From Acanthamoeba sp. SK_2022b (Eukaryota; Discosea; Longamoebia; Acanthamoebidae): 51,823 bases of DNA. The notes beneath the pieces are model-generated. The model was not told the origin of the DNA and did no database searches. It worked only from the letters and a program-made list of their open reading frames with translations. The stretch lies in the NCBI GenBank assembly GCA_027943245.1, contig JANDJZ010000287.1, positions 1 through 51,823 of the forward strand, written 5' to 3'. Positions 35,878 to 48,792 of this stretch are shown here, piece after piece (position 1 is the stretch's first letter; each line of letters starts with the position of its first letter). Both the position numbers and the translations under genes were made by a program.

Positions 35878-36016
35878 GGTTGTTGTTGGGGTAGTGCCAA
35901 GTGTGCTTTGGTTGAGGGACTGGATAGCTAAATAAATTATATTATTTTTTTACAGGGGCTGGTTGGTTGTCTAACAAATAAACAAATGGCCAACCAAAAA
36001 CTGACACCGGTTGGCC

Positions 36017-37454
36017 TTAGAGCGCGACGGCGTCGTCCGTGGAGGCCCTGCGAGCGCGGCGAAGGGGCACCGGCGAGACGTTGGGCGAGGACTCGGGCGT
36101 GAAGTGGTAGTCGTCCGTGGACGCGAACAGACGCGCCTTGGCCGAGGGCGGCGGCGTGTGTGACGACATCGAGCCCGAGATTGACGATGACTGCGCGACA
36201 AACGAGTCGGCCAGCGCGGTGGAGCTCATCAACGGCACGAACTCGATCGTGGAGTAGTCAGTCATCGCGTCGTCGCTCCGCGTCGTCCCGCCCATGCCGT
36301 CGTAGTCCTCCTGCGCGCCACGACCACGCCACGCAGCTTACCGTCAGCCTCTGTCGCCGATCGCAACGCCACGAAAATAAAATACAGTATTATTTGTAAA
36401 ATCAAAATAAATATAAAAAGTTTAAATTATCGCAAAAAAGAGATAGAATTGTTGGAGTAACACCTCGGGGTTGATGGCAATCGAAGAGGAGGACATGCGG
36501 GTGTAGTCATCCGCGCTCATCTTTGGCTTCGGCTTGAGCTCGCTGGCGATCGGTGGTGAGGTTTGGGGGAGGGGGTCAACGCGCCAAGCCAGGGACAAAC
36601 GACTGACACGCCACATGTCAGAGACAGAGGGGGGGGGCAAACCTGAGGATGGAGAGGCAGATGAAGTGGGCCAGCAGCGAGACGAAGACGAAGAGGAGGA
36701 AGGCCAGGAAGAGGAGGAGAGAGCCCCACGGCCGCTCCTCCATCGACCCCCACACCTGCCACACGCACACGCACACGCACACGCACACGCACACGCACAC
36801 GCACACGCACACGCACACGCACACGCACACGCACACGCACACGCGTGAGCGTCGGCGGTGGTGGAGAGCAGGAGAGGGAGAGAGGAGGGCACCCAGGCGC
36901 GCAGGAAGCTGGTGTGCGACGAGAAGGAGAGGGTGGCGAAGATCATGAAGATGATCCACGTCATCTGCACGCTGGTGACAAACGCCACCACGCACAGGTA
37001 GTGCCGGTACTGACGCGACGACACATCAGCAGCGGGAGGAGGCGGGGGAGGTGGAGAGAGGGAGAGGGAGACATGGAGGGAGAGGGAGACGAGCAGTACG
37101 CGCAGCAGCTGGGCGGGGGCGGGCCGGCGGAGGAGGAGGCCGAACAGGAAGAAGGGGAAGGCGAAGACCAGGTTCCACGGCGTCTTGACCCGCGCCGGTA
37201 TCTGCTCGCGTATCTCCTGCACCTCGTTTCCCCAAGTCGTCAGCGGAGGCCCACGCCCATCGCACAGAAGGGAGGGGGGAGGGAGAGGGGGAGGGGGAGA
37301 GGAATGGGTGCCAGCTGGAGGTGGGGGACGGTGACGTAGGCCGACGTGAAGTCGTCGGTCCAGTTGATCTCGAACTCGGCCAGGCACCCGGCCTTGGCGT
37401 GGGTGAACGCCGCGCGCTGCAGGTGTCGCGCCACCTTCTCGCCCTCCACGTCCT

Positions 37455-37521
<67 letters not shown>

Positions 37522-38913
37522 ACTCATGGGTGAGTCTATGCGCGTTCGCTCAAACGCGGGGGGGGGGGCGAGGCGGACCTTCGCCAAAGCTGACGCGGAG
37601 GGGCAGCTGGAAGATGGCCTCGCGCACGACCGACGAGGCGTCGTAGATGCGGAAGACGCCGCTGCGCCGGGTGAACTGCTGCCCGACGAGGGTCATCTTC
37701 AGTTCGTACGTCTTGCCCTCCTGCGCAGCCCATGGGCCTCGTGTGAGCAGGTCGTATGGGGGAGGGGAGAGGAGCGTGCCTGGAGGTAGAGGTGCGTGGG
37801 AGTGAGGTAGTAGTAGCGGAGGTACTGCAGATGAAGCCGTCGGGCGTGCAGCATGCTCACGACTCCCCTACGCAACGACGCGACACGAGACACAGCGGTC
37901 AACGCATGCACGCATGCGCGTGCACGGAGTTGGCGATGAAACGAAGGAGGGGGGGGGGCACCAGAGGAATAGCGAACTGACAAAGAGGATGGTGCCCCAC
38001 TTCCACATGTCGCCCACGAGGAATATCTCCGCCGGCCGCACAAAGAACTGGCCAGTCACCACCACCGTGTCACCATCCAGCGCGCGCGCATGCCACGCGT
38101 GAGCACGCACGTGCACTGGCTGGTCTCTTATAACACTCCCCCCCCCCCAGTCCTCTCTTTTCCTGCGAGCGGGCGTACGTTGAAGAACATGGCGAAGTCG
38201 CACTGCATGACGTACGAGTCGTCGGGGAAGCAGTCCTTCGACGACCCCAACCGCAGCGCCTGCGAGAGGGAGAGGAGAGGGAGACGCCATGGGGTGGGCA
38301 GTGAGTGGATGGGATAAAGAGGGAGAGGAGGAGGAGGGGGAGAGAGCGAGAGGGAGAGGAAAAGGGGGGGAGGGCGCGTACGACAGCGCAGCCGGAGAGG
38401 GTGGAGTTGTTGAGGCCGGCGGTGGCGGGGCGCACGCACTGCACGGAGCCGGGGACGTAGGGCAGGCCCTCCCGATTCCGCGCCACCTCGTCGGCGAACG
38501 CCTGGCAGTCGTCGAGCGTGCGACAGCGCCCCGGCTCTGCGTGGCGTGGTCGCGTGTGAGGCACATCAAGCGGGATGATGATGATGGATGATGATGATAG
38601 AAGATGATGAGAGATACTCGAGGCGAACTGGAGCAGCTCCACGACAAAGACGGTGTCGTGCGTCCACGTCACGCCCGCCGGTGGCGACGCTATGTTGAAG
38701 GGCAGCAGTTCCACGTCTTCTGGCCGCTCGGTGAGCCCTGTAGGGCGCCACCCCCCCCCCACAAGCAAGCAAGCTTTGCTTAGCCCCTTGGCCGCACACT
38801 GGAGGGAGGGAGGAGGGGAGAGTTCACCCTGATAGCCGGGGGCGAGCGTGTCGTACTCCAGCGCAAACCCGAGAAAGTTGAACTCGTGCAGCTGCACAGA
38901 CCTGGCCAGTGTC

Positions 38914-38988
<75 letters not shown>

Positions 38989-39565
38989 CGAGCGCGTGGT
39001 CAGTTGGGAAAGGGAAGAGGGAGGCTTGGGAGAAGCGAAGAGGTGAGCACTCGCAAGGCTCGGCGCGGCCCGCGTGTCCGTGGTGGGTGTAGGCGAAGCC
39101 GGGCGGACACGAGCGGTCGCTGGTGAAGTTGCTCAGCAGGATGGCCCGCACGCCCAGTACCTGCCCCACGTACGAGCGTCGCGCGTAGCGGCAGTCGGTT
39201 TCCCGAAGATGGGAGAGGGAGAGCAGAGGGGAGGGTTGCATGTAGTACCAGCTCGAGGTCGCTGAACAGAGTGCTCTGCTGGGCCACAGCTGTTTGGGGA
39301 GAAGGGAGGCAGGCGGTGGAAGATGTACGATGAGGGCACAGAAGAATGGAGTGGGGAGAGCTATGATGTGTGGCGTACTCTTGAGCGAGAGGAGGTAGTC
39401 GCCATCGGCCCAGGTCACCGGCACGGGGCCGTTGAAGTGGGTCTCGCCCGGCTGGATGGAGTAGTAGGGGAACAGGTAGTAGACCCCGGCAGAGTACGCC
39501 GTCACCAGCGCCAACCCGTACAGTATCACCACGAACCCTCCCTGGTTCACGTGGAGCATGTGCAT
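36017..39565 (-). CDS. Unknown polytopic membrane protein with large lumenal region
   Basis: About 15 exons. The first exon holds an N-terminal membrane segment (GFVVILYGLALVTAYSAGVY). A long non-membrane region with scattered cysteines follows (DRSCPPGFAY, CRTLDDCQAF, DCFPDDSYVMQCDF), then beta-rich stretches (YELKMTLVGQQF, AYVTVPHLQL). Three to four hydrophobic segments come near the C-terminus (WNLVFAFPFFLFGLLL, YRHYLCVVAFVTSVQMTWII, SLLLFLAFLLFVFVSLLAHF). The tail is Ser/Thr-rich and presumably cytosolic. I do not recognise the family. Introns contain (CACACG)n at 36765-36843 and (CA)n at 37456-37519 and 38915-38987. Start ATG at 39565; stop at 36017-36019. Exon joins are approximate. Confidence 0.7.
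36765..36843. repeat. (CACACG)n in intron of polytopic membrane gene
   Basis: Same hexamer type as at 3963. Confidence 0.95.
37456..37519. repeat. (CA)n in intron of polytopic membrane gene
   Basis: TG on the sense strand. Confidence 0.95.
38915..38987. repeat. (CA)n in intron of polytopic membrane gene
   Basis: TG on the sense strand, just upstream of the SVQLHEFNF exon. Confidence 0.95.
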
Positions 39566-39832
39566 TATTTATTATTTTATTATGTGATATTTTTTAATAT
39601 TAAAAATCAATCAAGCTAATCTTCTTGTGCTGTACGTTTTTGAAGGAAGCGAAGGATCGAGATGTGCCCAAGTGTTGTGACATGTCTTGCTCGTGCAACT
39701 CACACTACGTATCAATCGGGCTCATCCGCCGTCTTGCCTTGGATCGTTTGTTGCGTTTTCGACATGAAAAAGGCAAAAGCAGCAAAAATATTAATATTTA
39801 TATTTTTAATATTTTTATTTTGCTTGCTTGGC

Positions 39833-40156
39833 TTAGAACAGGGCGAGTCGCATCTCCTCCTTCTGCACACGCTCGTTGAGGAACTCAAAGTAGAGCTTGT
39901 ACAGGTCCGTCTGGGTCTGGGCGCAAAATGAATTGTTGGGCACACGTGCGTTGTTAGTGAAGCCGATTCGCCTTGCGACAGAGAATGTGAGGGTTTGGAG
40001 GGCTACCTCTGCGCCTCGGACCAGCAGCGATATGCCCTTGACGTTCTTCCACATGTCTACCACCACGAACTTGCATCGATGCAGCTTGAGCGCACCGTTC
40101 CGGCACAGCTCCTGACCATCTCCATACATCGTGAGACACGCACACGCCATGACACG

Positions 40157-40227
<71 letters not shown>

Positions 40228-40422
40228 CGCAGGGGTGGGCGTCCGTACGGCGAGTCGGTGCGGCGTGCCAACGGCGATGCGGACGGCGTTGGAGTTGAGC
40301 ATCTCCACCTGCTCCGCCAGCTTGATCTTGGAGAAGAGCTTCATCACCCGGACCGACTTGTGAAACTCGGACAGCGCCCTGCGATACGGCGGAGTTAGTT
40401 TGAGCCAACAATCGCATACATC

Positions 40423-40507
<85 letters not shown>

Positions 40508-41243
40508 CCACGAAAGCAAAGGCAGGGTCTCTCACTTGAAGACGTCGCACGCTCGCTGTGCCGAGGAGGTGATGATGATGACTGAAGGCGCGCCCTTGTC
40601 TTCAGCCTCGTTGGCTTTGGGCTTGCCGGCCCTTCCTCTTCGCCTGCCCTTACCGCCACCGGCCTTGGCCGCCACCGGCGGGCCGGCCAGCAACTGTTGC
40701 CACTGGTCGCTGCCGCAGAGATCCTGCAGCCACGGCTTCAGGTCCGTGGCCACGTCTCTCTTGCCCCCGCTCTGTATCGAACTCACCGCAAAGTGTCCCG
40801 CTGGCCAATTTAAAATGTTTTAGATAAACAAATCATAATGCCCATAAAATGCCCCTAATTACCCTAAATAATAATAATATTAATTTAAATAATAAAAATA
40901 ATAAATAGAAAAAATAGTTTGTGTTACCGGAGGGCAGTGGCTTGCCGGCGGAGATGATGAGGGTGGGGTCGGCGGTGCGGTACTGAGCCTGGAAGAAGGT
41001 GGCCTGCTCCTCGGGCCCGAGCAGCTCAGCATCCAACAACTCCAGTCCTCCGCCCACCTTCAGCTTATCATCTTTCGCATCCTTTCCTCCCTTCTTGTTC
41101 TTCTTGCCTCCCTTTGTCTTCTGGCGCTTGTTGTTTTTCTGGGCACCTTCCGGCTGTGTCGCCGGAGCGGCTGTGGCATCAGCTGTATCAACGCGCGGCC
41201 TCTTTTGGCCCTTGATGACTCGCAGCGTCTTGTCCGCCTCCAT
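39833..41243 (-). CDS. CMS1: CMS1-like small-subunit processome protein
   Basis: Nucleolar protein of the U3-containing 90S pre-ribosome (CMS1/CMSS1 family), related to DEAD-box helicases but lacking most helicase motifs. The N-terminus is basic (NKRQKTKGGKKNKKGGK). The core shows PSVIIITSSAQRACDVFK, then VRVMKLFSKIKLAEQVEML, VRIAVGTPHRL and KFVVVDMWKNVKG, which follow the expected CMS1 order. About five or six exons from 41243 to 39833; the intron near 40800-40925 is AT-rich, and the introns near 40160-40225 and 40420-40507 carry (CA)n followed by (GA)n. It is head-to-head with ETF-QO. Exons in the 3' half are approximate. Confidence 0.85.
40158..40227. repeat. (CA)n(GA)n in CMS1 intron
   Basis: Compound array; sense strand reads (CT)n(TG)n. 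Confidence 0.95.
40423..40507. repeat. (CA)n(GA)n in CMS1 intron
   Basis: Same compound structure as the neighbouring intron. Confidence 0.95.
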
Positions 41244-41682
41244 CTTCTCCGGTCTTGTTTGTTGTCGCTCCCACGCCGGCGGTTCCTCTTCTTTTCTTTT
41301 TCGTTTATTTTCTTATTTCTATCTCTTATCATTTCATTCTGACTGGAGATTTCCGGCAGATTAAACGCCAGCCCGACAAGAAATTTCGGAGGGCACGACC
41401 GATAAGAAGGGATAAAACAACAAAATCACCAAAACAAATTGCAAGCGTGTGGGTGCACCACTTACGTAGTCACTTACACTTATCACCCCCTCCTTTTCTT
41501 CTCGTATCGTTCTCAGGTACGTTTTTGTTGCATTGATCGCAGGGATTTTTTACGTTCCCAATTTGCATTTTGTCAGATTACGAGTGATTTACAAAGAATC
41601 GCTCATTCTGTGATGCTTGTGATGCTATTAATTGCTCCATCTAATTGCATCTCCACTTCACCGATTCTAGATCTGCGCAAAT
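41244..41682. promoter_or_regulatory. Bidirectional promoter region between CMS1 and ETF-QO
   Basis: The two start codons point away from each other across 439 bases. The region is T/C-rich with no reading frame of note, so it should hold both promoters. I see no clear TATA box. Confidence 0.6.
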
Positions 41683-44635
41683 ATGAAACGTTTGTGCGCT
41701 CGCCTTTCACCCTCGGCTTCGGCCGCGGCGCTGGGAGCCCGCATCTCCTCTCGCCAACTGCTCGGTCAGAGCGCGCAGGTGCAGTCCTCCTTGCTGCCCC
41801 TCGCTACCCGCGCCTCCGCCTCCCTCCGATCCTTCCGCACGTCCCCTTTCCTCCGCCGTACGTCGCCCGCTACTCTTTCCTCGACTCTCATCACCTCTGC
41901 CCGCTCTGACTCGACGCTTTACCTTCTACTTTATAAAGAGGACGATGACCCTTTCAAGCAGCCGCGCGAGTCGGACAGCGTAGACGTGCTCATCGTCGGC
42001 GCTGGTAAGGGCCCACCCATCGCCAACACCAACCCCCTACACCATCATATCGTGTCCTTCCTCGAGTAGCGAGATCTCCTCTCACCAACTCCCGCTACTC
42101 GCTACTTTTTCGTTTTGCCTGCAGGTCCCGCCGGCCTCTCGGCGGCCATCAAGCTCAAGCAGCTGGCCAACGAGCAGGGCAAGGAGATCCGCGTAGTGGT
42201 GCTCGAGAAGGGCGCCGAAGTCGGTACGAAGAGACGACGACCCCTGCCCGGCGGGTCACGAAGCTCATTTCTTTCTCTCTCCCCTTCTCTCTCCCTCTCT
42301 GCGTGTCGTTCCAGGCGCGCACACGCTGTCCGGTGCTGTGATCGAGCCGCGAGCCCTGAACGAGCTCATCCCCGACTGGAAGGACAAGGGGGTGCGTCTA
42401 CTCTCTCTTCCCCCCCAAACCAATATCACGGCTAGCTCATCTCGTCCAATTATCCCTGTACGATGATGACCACAGGCCCCCATCTACACGGAGGCCACCG
42501 AAGACCAGTTCGTGTTCCTGGGCGAGGGCTTCCACGTCCGCCTCCCGACTCCTCCTCAGATGCACAACAAGGTACCGCTCGTCTGTTTCCTCCTGTGTTG
42601 CGCGTGTGTCTGACTCGCCTCCGCGCCTGCAGGGCAACTATGTGGTGAGCCTGGGAAACGTTGTGCGGTGGCTGGGCGAACAGGCCACCGAGCTGGGCGT
42701 CGAGATCTACCCGGCCACCCCCGCCGCCGAGGCATGCCCACCGCGCCCACCTTTGCTCGCTTTAACAGCCTTGCTGAAACGCAGTCACTTGTGCGTGGCA
42801 GGTCCTCTACAACGAGGACGGCAGCGTGAAGGGCGTGGCCACAGTCGACATGGGCGTGTCCAAGAACGGAGAGCCCAAGGTGGCCAAGAGCCCGTTCTTT
42901 CCTTCTTGTAGCGCCCGGGCCTCTGCCTCCAGCTCACCCTCGCGCGCTTCCACTTCTGCGTCTACTTCAGGACTCGTTCACGCGAGGCTTTGAGCTGCAC
43001 GCGCGGGTGACGATGTTTGGCGAGGGCTGCCGCGGCTCGCTCACCAAGACCATCGACAGGAAGCTCGGCCTGTGGAAGGAGTCCATGGCCGGCTTCCAGA
43101 CCTACGGTGCGTGCGCCATGCCGAGAGAGCTCATTTGCCCCCCCCCCCTTCGAGGTTGCGGGTTTGGGCTTAACGCGCGCTTCCATCAGGACTGGGCATC
43201 AAGGAGCTGTGGCAGGTTGACCCCAAGAAGCACAAGCCCGGCAAGATCGTCCACACCATCGGTATGTGCACACTCATACGGAGCGCCGCTACACGATGGT
43301 GGGGCGTGTTGCCAACGTGTAGTGGCCCAACGCAGGTTGGCCGATGGACTTCTCGACGTACGGCGGCTCGTTCCTGTACCATCTGGAGAACAACTACGTC
43401 GCCGTGGGTTACGTGGTGGGTCTCGACTACACCAACCCCTACCTCAACCCCTACCGCGAGTTCCAGGTAACCCGCCCTCGCTCGAGCTTTCCGCCGACCA
43501 CTCGCGTTCTCGTTCTTGCTCTGCGCGTCTCGAGGCGTGGCTCACGATTGGAGATGGCTTGGCGGCGCGGTGGGGGGGGGGGTGAGCGTAGAGGTGGAAG
43601 CACCACCCGTTCGTGAAGGACACGTTCGAAGGCGGCCAGTGCATCTCGTACGGTGCTCGCGCGCTGGTGGAGGGCGGCATCCAGTCCGTCCCTCGTCTCG
43701 CCTTCCCCGGTGGTCTCCTGCTTGGCGACTCGGCCGGTTTCATCAACCTGCCCAAGATCAAGGGCTCCCACAACGCCATGAAGTCTGGTGCGCCGCTCGT
43801 TTCATTCGCTCACCAAAGACAAAGGCCAGCTGGCGGCGCGAGCAGCGGTTGACCGGTTCTCGTCTCGATGTACAGGCATCATTGCGGCGGAGACGGTGTT
43901 CGAGGCGCTGGACCAGGAGGAGCACACCATCGACCCCAAGGCCTACCCCGAACGCATCAAGTCCTCGTGGCTCTGGGAGGACCTCCACAAGGTTCGCCCA
44001 CCCCTTTCTTTCCTGTTTGCCATCGAACGATAGCTCGCGTGCTGAGAGCGAGACACGACACGATGGCAATCGCTGCCCAGGTGCGCAACGTCAGACCCTA
44101 CATGGCTAAGGGGCTGCTGCCCGGTCTGGCCCTGTCGGCCATCGACACCTACGTCTTCCGTGGCAACGCGCCCTGGACGCTCAACCACCACAAGCCCGAC
44201 CACGAGGCCACCAAGCCCGGCAAGGAATGCAAGCCCATCGAGTATCCGGCGCCCGACGGAAAGCTGAGCTTCAACCTGCTCGAGAACGTCGCCAGGAGCG
44301 GCACCAACCACAGCCACGACCAGAAGTGCCACCTCACCCTCAGGGATCCTACGGTGCCCGAGAAGATCAACCTTCCCGGTACGGCAGAGCTCTTGCTTTG
44401 TCTTTCTTTCTTCGTATGGTGGCTGACTTGCTCTTGCGTTCGCAACTCGACAACAGTGTACGCCGCTCCCGAGAGCCGGTACTGCCCTGCGGGCGTGTAC
44501 GAGTATGTCGAAAACAAGCTCGTGATCAACTTCCAGAACTGCGTGCACTGCAAGACGTGCGACATCAAGGACCCCACTCAGAACATCGACTGGGTGGTGC
44601 CCGAGAGCGGTGGCCCTCTCTACTCGTACATGTAA
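41683..44635 (+). CDS. ETFDH: Electron transfer flavoprotein-ubiquinone oxidoreductase
   Basis: Inner mitochondrial membrane flavoprotein that passes electrons from ETF (fatty-acid and amino-acid oxidation) to ubiquinone through FAD and a 4Fe-4S cluster. About 13 exons. The N-terminus is Ser/Arg/Leu-rich as in a mitochondrial targeting sequence. The FAD motif [10 protein letters not shown] is split by an intron. Further family landmarks are [86 protein letters not shown] and, near the end, [13 protein letters not shown], three of the four cluster cysteines, with another in the CPAGVYEY segment. The C-terminus is SGGPLYSYM. Stop TAA at 44633-44635. Its last two exons are duplicated at 48940-49230. 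Confidence 0.95.
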
Positions 44636-44735
44636 ATCTCTTGTCGTAGTTGGCCCACTAAACTCTTATATGAGCGCACTGTAAGCATCCTAGCCTTCTT
44701 CCCGACTGAGCAGCCATGCCGCGATAGAGTCGTGC

Positions 44736-45057
44736 TCACTCGGAATTGGAAGGAGAGGCCGCCTTGTAGTTTTGCATCTCATCGGCGTACCGCTGCTTGT
44801 CCTTCTCAGCCATGTCGAGGTAGGGCTTCTTCTCCTTCTCGGAGAGCTCGCGCCACATTTCACCGAGCATCGTGGTGATGGTGGGCAACTTCTCGGTGGG
44901 GTTGGCCTCTTTTACTTCGGCCCTCTTCTCGCTCACTGCAAACATGTTAGGTCTTCAGCAAATGGCAACGTTGGATGCCAGAATGCGTACCAAAGAAGAA
45001 GAATCCAGAATTTGGCATCTTGGGCGCGTTGAGGTTCTTAGGCTTCCTACTCGACAT
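44736..45057 (-). CDS. HMG-box protein, truncated duplicate
   Basis: Two frame-checked exons (45057-44991, 44935-44736) give 88 codons covering one whole HMG box (NAPKMPNSGFFFF ... MWRELSEKEKKPYLDMAEKD). Compared with the copy at 49323-49779 it lacks the Lys/Ser-rich N-terminal extension, and the usual PKRP is PKMP. A usable ATG opens the box, but the upstream DNA (45058-45299) is unrelated to the other copy, so its promoter may be lost. It could be a short functional gene or a decaying duplicate. Tail-to-tail with ETF-QO, 100 bases apart. Confidence 0.7.
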
Positions 45058-45299
45058 GAGGAAGGAACGTAGATGCCTGTGCGCAAGAGAATAGTTTGAC
45101 CAAGTTCAAGAAAGGAAAGGAGAGAAAGTCAGCCAAGAAAAGGAGACGCATAAAGTGTCTAACACTCTGCATGTGTGAGGCTTGAGAGCTAGCGTTTTTT
45201 AGTCACTTTGGGCACATGCAGAGAGGTTCAATGAGACAGAAAGGGGAAATCTGCAATGTGAGATAGCATTGTTCACCTTTAAAAAAGGAATATACAGCT
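45058..45299. other. Junction DNA between HMG duplicate and LTR
   Basis: No gene. The sequence is unrelated to the flank of the other HMG copy. It marks the left breakpoint of the duplication/transposon structure. Confidence 0.5.
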
Positions 45300-45446
45300 T
45301 GTTGAGAGTTTAGGCTATGGAGTAGTAGAGAAGGGTTTATTGTGTGAGTGTGAACCAATAAGGTTACAGAGAGAAGGATGCAGTTTAAGTAAGTGTGGTT
45401 GTGGGCACACATTGCATGGTGATGTGGGCACTGCAAGGCAGCACCA
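45300..45446 (-). repeat. LTR (3' LTR of the minus-strand element)
   Basis: Starts TGTTGAGAG and ends GCAGCACCA on the plus strand, 147 bp, with TG...CA ends. Differs from the other LTR at only a few positions, mostly in CpG/TpG context. Confidence 0.9.
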
Positions 45447-48400
45447 TCTGTTCAGGTGTTGCTGCCAAGAGCTATGCAGTCATGTAAATGAGCAAGTTTA
45501 ATGTCATAGTGCTTCATCCACACATGGAACACATGGATCAGCTGAGTCACAAGATGAAGTGCACTCTGGTTGTCATTGTGCAGGTGCAGCTTTGTGTCAC
45601 CAAATCCTAGCTGCTCTAGCAGGCGCCTCACATAGAGTGCCTGCTTGGCAGCCTCACAGAGAGAAGTCAGCTCAGCCTCAGTGGAGGACAGGGCAACTGT
45701 GGACTGGCTCCATTAAGGTAGCGCAGGACACACTTGACAGCGCCCCAGTGCTCATTGTCATAGGTGTCAACATGGCAACTGAGCACATTCACAGCAATGG
45801 TGATGTTGGGTCTGGATGTGAGTGCCAGATAGAGAAGTGAGCCAACCACCTGCCTGTAAGGGATGTCCTTACAGGTCACAGGCGTCTGCTCCAGCTTGGG
45901 TAGCAAGAGGCCATGGATCATCAGGGTCAGAGCAGCCTTGGAGTCGTTCATGTTGAACTTCTCCAGAATATTTTCAATGTGACCCTGCTGGCAGAGTTGA
46001 AGAGTATGGGCGCATCAATTGCATAGCACTTCAATCCCAAGGATGGAGCTCACAGCTCCAAGATCCTTGATCTGGATCTTGGCAGTGAGCTCTCTCTTGC
46101 CAACCAGGCCCAATCAGTAGGCAGTTGTTGACATAGACAGAGACAATCATTGGTAGTTGTTTGCATTGCATGCACCTGATGTAGATGCAGGGATCAGCCT
46201 CAAGTGGCCCAAAGTTGAGCGCCCTCATGTGAGCATCAAAGGTGCAGTTCCAGAGTAGAGGCACTTGCTTAAGCTCTTCTTTAGCAGGCAGACATGGTTG
46301 GGGTGCTCTTGTGAGACAAACCCCTCTGGCGGCATGATGTCTCTGTGTGTAGCCCTTGGCGACCAGATGTGCCTGGGCGCCCCTTAGTCATGCATGTGGA
46401 GTGACGTTGAGGCGCTGGTGAAGAAGGAGGAGGAGGAGCAGAAGGAGATTGTGATGACCCTAGGCATGTTCACTTTGCATAGCGTGGTGCTTGTGCTGTG
46501 AGCACCAGCAACTTTGAAATAGTAGTAGTTGAGAGTCCCATGAGTGGTGGCAATTACGATGACAATGATGAGATTGAAGGTGACATGTAGTCAATAATCA
46601 CCCCTTCAGCTTCACCATCATCTTTGTCATTGAACTCAGGTGTGATGAAGGGCGACGTGGGCTTGCTATCCACAAAGGTCTCATCTAGGCCTGGCAGATG
46701 CAACTTGTTGAGGGCATCATTGGCGCCCCTCAAGGCTGGCTCATCAGGGATGTGTTGAGAAGGCTTGGGCTCTGGCTCAGGATCATCGTCTTTGCTGTCA
46801 GAGAGTCATTCAATGCAGGCAGCATCTCTATTGAGTACAAAGATGATGTTACACAAGATGGTGATGGTGTGCAATGACAGGATCCACAGGCGAAACATGT
46901 CAGTGTCGCCTTGAGTCCCAAGATACCCAACCTTGCTGGATCATGAGGCCAGCTTGTTCAGCTTCTGCTTGCCCTGCTTGAGTAAGTAGCAGCAAGCGCC
47001 AAATGGGTGGAAGATGCCAAGTCCTGGCCTCTTCCCCATCATCACCTGGAGAGGTGACAGGTCTCAATTGGCATGGGTTGGCAGTTGGTTGTTGTTGAAT
47101 GGCCTTGGCCCAGAAGGCCTTGGCCAGGTCAGTGGCAATGAGCATGGTGTGCGCCATCTTGATGATGGTGCAATTGAACTGCTTGGTGACGCCATATTAC
47201 TGCGGTGTGTAGGCGGGAGTGGGTTGGAATGAGACGCCAATGGAGTGTAGATGCTTGGTGAACTCGTTACTGCAGTATTCACCACCATTGTCAGAGCATA
47301 GAATGTGGAGTCAAGTGCTCATGGGCCCAACCATGTTGGCGAAGAGCTTGAACATCAAGAAGACTTCACTCTTCTTCTTCACTCTTCTTCCAAATGAAGA
47401 AGACAGGGGCAAAATGAGAGAAGTCATTGATGAAGGAGATGAAGTATCTCTTCCCTTGAAACGACTCCTTGGGAAAGGGGCCACACACATTGGTGTGCAT
47501 GAGCTCCCAGGCACAAGTGGCACATTGGGTGGGCCCTATCCCAACTGACACTCAGTGGTGCTTCCCCTCAATGCAGGCGATGCACAGGCTGAGTGTTGTT
47601 GTCCAGTTGAGCTCAATGTTGGTGGCTTTGGCTGCTGCCTTGTGAAGGTGGTCCTTGCTGGCGTGACTGAGCTGGCAATGGAGCTCATTGTAGGAGAGCT
47701 GCATCTTGGCTCTATGAAGTGGCAGAGAGGAGATGTCCCCAATGGTGGGTGTTTCTGCCATGGTGATTCTGCGCTCGACCTTGGCAGGCCAAGATTGTGG
47801 TGCTGTGGTGGCGGTGAGCACTGAGTGCTCACTCTCAATGTTGTCATGAAGGAGCATGTGCGTGTCGCTGGCAGACTGTCCCAGACTGACCATGTTGTTG
47901 ACTGGAAGAGTCTGCAGCGGCACAATGCGGAGACCAGCCTGCTGCAGGATCTCAAAGACTGGCTGTGTTGACAGCTGATGGCAGACCTCACATCCTCCAT
48001 CAATGAGGGTGATAATGAAGCCATTGGAGAGAAGGCTGTTGGGCAACAGAATGTTGGCCCTGAGCGCCAGTATGTAGCCAATGTTGTGAAGGACAATGTT
48101 GATGAGTTGTCCATCAGTTCAAGTGAAGGCATGAATGTTGCCATGGTAGCTCCTTGTGATTTCCAAGCTTGATTTGGTCACAATTTGTGCTGGTTGGCTT
48201 GAAGTCGTGGAAGATCTCCTGTTGGTAGGAGAAACTTCTGGTTGTGCCAGTGTTGAAGATCCAGCCACTGGCTTGACCTCAGTTGAGGTTGCAGCTGGCG
48301 TTGGAGACCAGCACCATGTTGTAGAGGTTGAAGGTACTGCGGTCTTGGCTGGGTTGAAGTGGGTCTCAAGCGTGGCATCCACAGGAGTAGTTGCAGCAGT

Positions 48401-48774
48401 GATGAGAGACTGGATGGATGAGTGCAGGGAGAGAGCAATGAGACTGAGAGCCTGTTCAGCTTGAAGGTCCCACTTCTCTTGAGCAACAGCAAGTGCCTCC
48501 TTCTTGAGCGTTTGGACACGCTTCAGAAAGTCCTCTTCTCAGTGGCACTCAGTGTGGCGATGTTGGACAGTTGGGCACTTGGTTTTGTTGCCCTTGATGA
48601 AGTGCCAGAGCTTCTTGGACTGAAGTGAGGCTTGGAGATTGTAGCACCAGGAGTCATAGTTGTCAGCTCCTCACAGGATGACAGTTGGGATGAGTTTGGT
48701 GGTCATTGAGTTGAGTGTACAGGACAGTGATCAGTTCAAAGTGGTGGATGAGCATGGGGTTGCTGGTCAGGCTT

Positions 48775-48792
48775 GGAGTGGGGCCCATAACC
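48775..48792 (-). other. Retrotransposon primer-binding site
   Basis: On the minus strand the bases directly after the LTR read GGTTATGGGCCCCACTCC. This closely resembles the primer-binding site of Drosophila copia, which pairs with an internal fragment of initiator methionine tRNA (a half-tRNA primer). The resemblance is from memory of that element. Confidence 0.65.
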
